From Candidatus Shapirobacteria bacterium (lineage in GTDB: Bacteria; Patescibacteriota; Microgenomatia; UBA12405): 5,619 bases of DNA. Of this stretch, positions 4,843 through 5,619 are shown one piece after another (the stretch's first letter is position 1; each line of letters starts with the position of its first letter). Location: positions 1 to 5,619 of the forward strand of contig JAHFKH010000009.1 in assembly GCA_023245435.1 (NCBI GenBank), written 5' to 3'. The notes under the pieces were generated by a model, which was not told the DNA's origin, did not search any database, and was given only the letters and a program-made list of their open reading frames with translations. Position numbers and translations under genes: made by a program.

Positions 4843-5619
4843 TTATTCAGTATTACTTGGGGTTGCGTGAGGAATAAGAATTTCTCTAGCTTTGGCGCCC
4901 TTAACCGGTCCAATAATTCCAGCATGTTCCATTTCATCAAGAATTGAAGCAGCCCTAGCATAACCAACGCGCAAATGTCGTTGAAAAAATGAAGCTGACG
5001 CTTTCCCTGAAGTTTTGGTTAACTCGACTGCCTCAGCAAATAATTTATCATGATTTTCACCATCGACGATACCAACATTTGGTGACATAGAATTTGGATT
5101 TTTTATAGGTTGTTTGGTTATTTCGTCATTATAATCTCCAACACGTTGCGTTTTTAAAAATTCAACCAATCTATTTATTTCCTTATCAGAAACAAAACAA
5201 CCCTGAACACGAGAAGGTTTGGCCTGTTCTGGGGGAATATATAACATATCTCCCCTACCTAATAATTTTTCTGCTCCTGGTGAATCTAAAATAACTCGTG
5301 AGTCCATCATTGAGGCAACAGCAAAAGCCAAACGGGTGGGAATATTGGCCTTAATTAAACCTGTGATTATATTAACTGAAGGTCGCTGAGTAGCCAAAAC
5401 TAAATGAATACCTGTGGCACGAGCCATTTGGGCAATGCGACAAATATTATCTTCGACTTCGGCGGGCGAAAAAAGCATAATGTCGGCCAATTCATCAATA
5501 AAAATAATAATGTAGGGTAAAGATTGAATACCGGCAGTGTTGTTGTATCCTTCAATATTTTTGGCACCGACTTGGGTAAATATTTTGTAGCGACGTTCCA
5601 TTTCCAAAACTGCCCATTT
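4843..5619 (-). CDS. ftsK: DNA translocase FtsK, C-terminal part (5' end outside window)
   Basis: FtsK is a septum-bound hexameric ATPase that pumps chromosomal DNA during division. The window holds its last 258 codons; the frame is open to the right edge (beginning K-W-A-V-L-E-M-E-R-R-Y), so the TTG at 5605-5607 is internal and not a start. Visible parts are the 'EMERRYKIF' helix, 'GYN', Walker B 'IIIFIDELAD' (5482-5511), 'ATGIHLVLATQRPSVNIITG', the sensor region 'IPTRLAFAVASMMDSRVILD' and 'GAEKLLGRGDMLY'. A linker of about 40 residues leads to the C-terminal gamma winged helix ('SASFFQRHLRVGYARAASIL' and 'MEHAGIIGPVKGAKAREIL'), which in known FtsK reads the polar KOPS/SRS sequences and contacts XerD. 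Walker A and the N-terminal membrane part lie outside. The gene ends with TAA 2 bp before the RodZ-like start, which links division and shape functions in one operon. Confidence 0.97.
   Translation of the reverse strand, partial: KWAVLEMERRYKIFTQVGAKNIEGYNNTAGIQSLPYIIIFIDELADIMLFSPAEVEDNICRIAQMARATGIHLVLATQRPSVNIITGLIKANIPTRLAFAVASMMDSRVILDSPGAEKLLGRGDMLYIPPEQAKPSRVQGCFVSDKEINRLVEFLKTQRVGDYNDEITKQPIKNPNSMSPNVGIVDGENHDKLFAEAVELTKTSGKASASFFQRHLRVGYARAASILDEMEHAGIIGPVKGAKAREILIPHATPSNTE

Noticed and set aside
5605..5607. TTG as a start codon for a short separate FtsK-like protein
   Set aside because: The frame stays open to the window edge and the four codons before it continue the FtsK pattern, so this is an internal Leu codon of a longer gene.

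Overview
The window is a compact, AT-rich stretch (roughly one third G+C) in which every convincing gene lies on the minus strand. Read in the direction of transcription, from right to left, the order is: the 3' end of ftsK, a RodZ-like membrane-anchored helix-turn-helix protein, a small DUF948/YtxG-like membrane protein, a YtxH-like lysine-rich membrane protein, a much reduced alanyl-tRNA synthetase (alaS), and the first 601 codons of a large one-TM protein whose outer half resembles the 'baseplate J/gp47-like' proteins annotated in candidate-phyla bacteria. No tRNA, rRNA, CRISPR array, transposase or gene-free stretch over 300 bases was seen. The largest gap is 55 bp.

The organism is probably a member of Patescibacteria (CPR), most likely a Microgenomates-type lineage. 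The grounds are the short AlaRS with a 'QKCVRTGDIDEVGNPTHHTFFE'-like block (residues 65-85) and a 'KFKSGLADHSE' joint in place of the usual beta-barrel, the baseplate-J-like protein, and the RodZ-like protein with an Ig-like tail. TGA, TAA and TAG all act as stops and tryptophan is TGG, so the UGA-as-glycine code of Absconditabacteria/Gracilibacteria does not apply. This placement rests on recalled family patterns, not on a search.

The genes are packed tightly. The gap is 2 bp between ftsK and the RodZ-like gene, 15 bp before the DUF948-like gene, 55 bp before the YtxH-like gene and 22 bp before alaS. The alaS stop overlaps the next start in TGATG. Clear Shine-Dalgarno sequences are nearly absent. 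The right half is a cell-division/cell-shape/envelope group (FtsK DNA translocase, RodZ-like anchor, two small one-TM proteins). alaS appears to have its own extended -10 promoter so close to the ATG that its mRNA would be leaderless or almost so, and alaS and the downstream membrane protein look translationally coupled.

Two points deserve most attention. First, the YtxH-like gene carries two perfect palindromes of 28 and 32 bp that share the arm GTAGAGACGT, differ in their inner bases with full compensation, sit exactly 78 bp apart, and are both read in the only reading frame without a stop. They look like small REP/MITE-type mobile palindromes that became coding sequence. Second, the AlaRS lacks the editing-domain beta-barrel and the whole C-terminal (DHHA1/C-Ala) region, and carries Gln where the bacterial LYDTYGFP motif has the Asp that helps read the G3:U70 identity pair. 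The window-edge protein may also join a degenerate actin-like fold to the baseplate-J-like region.
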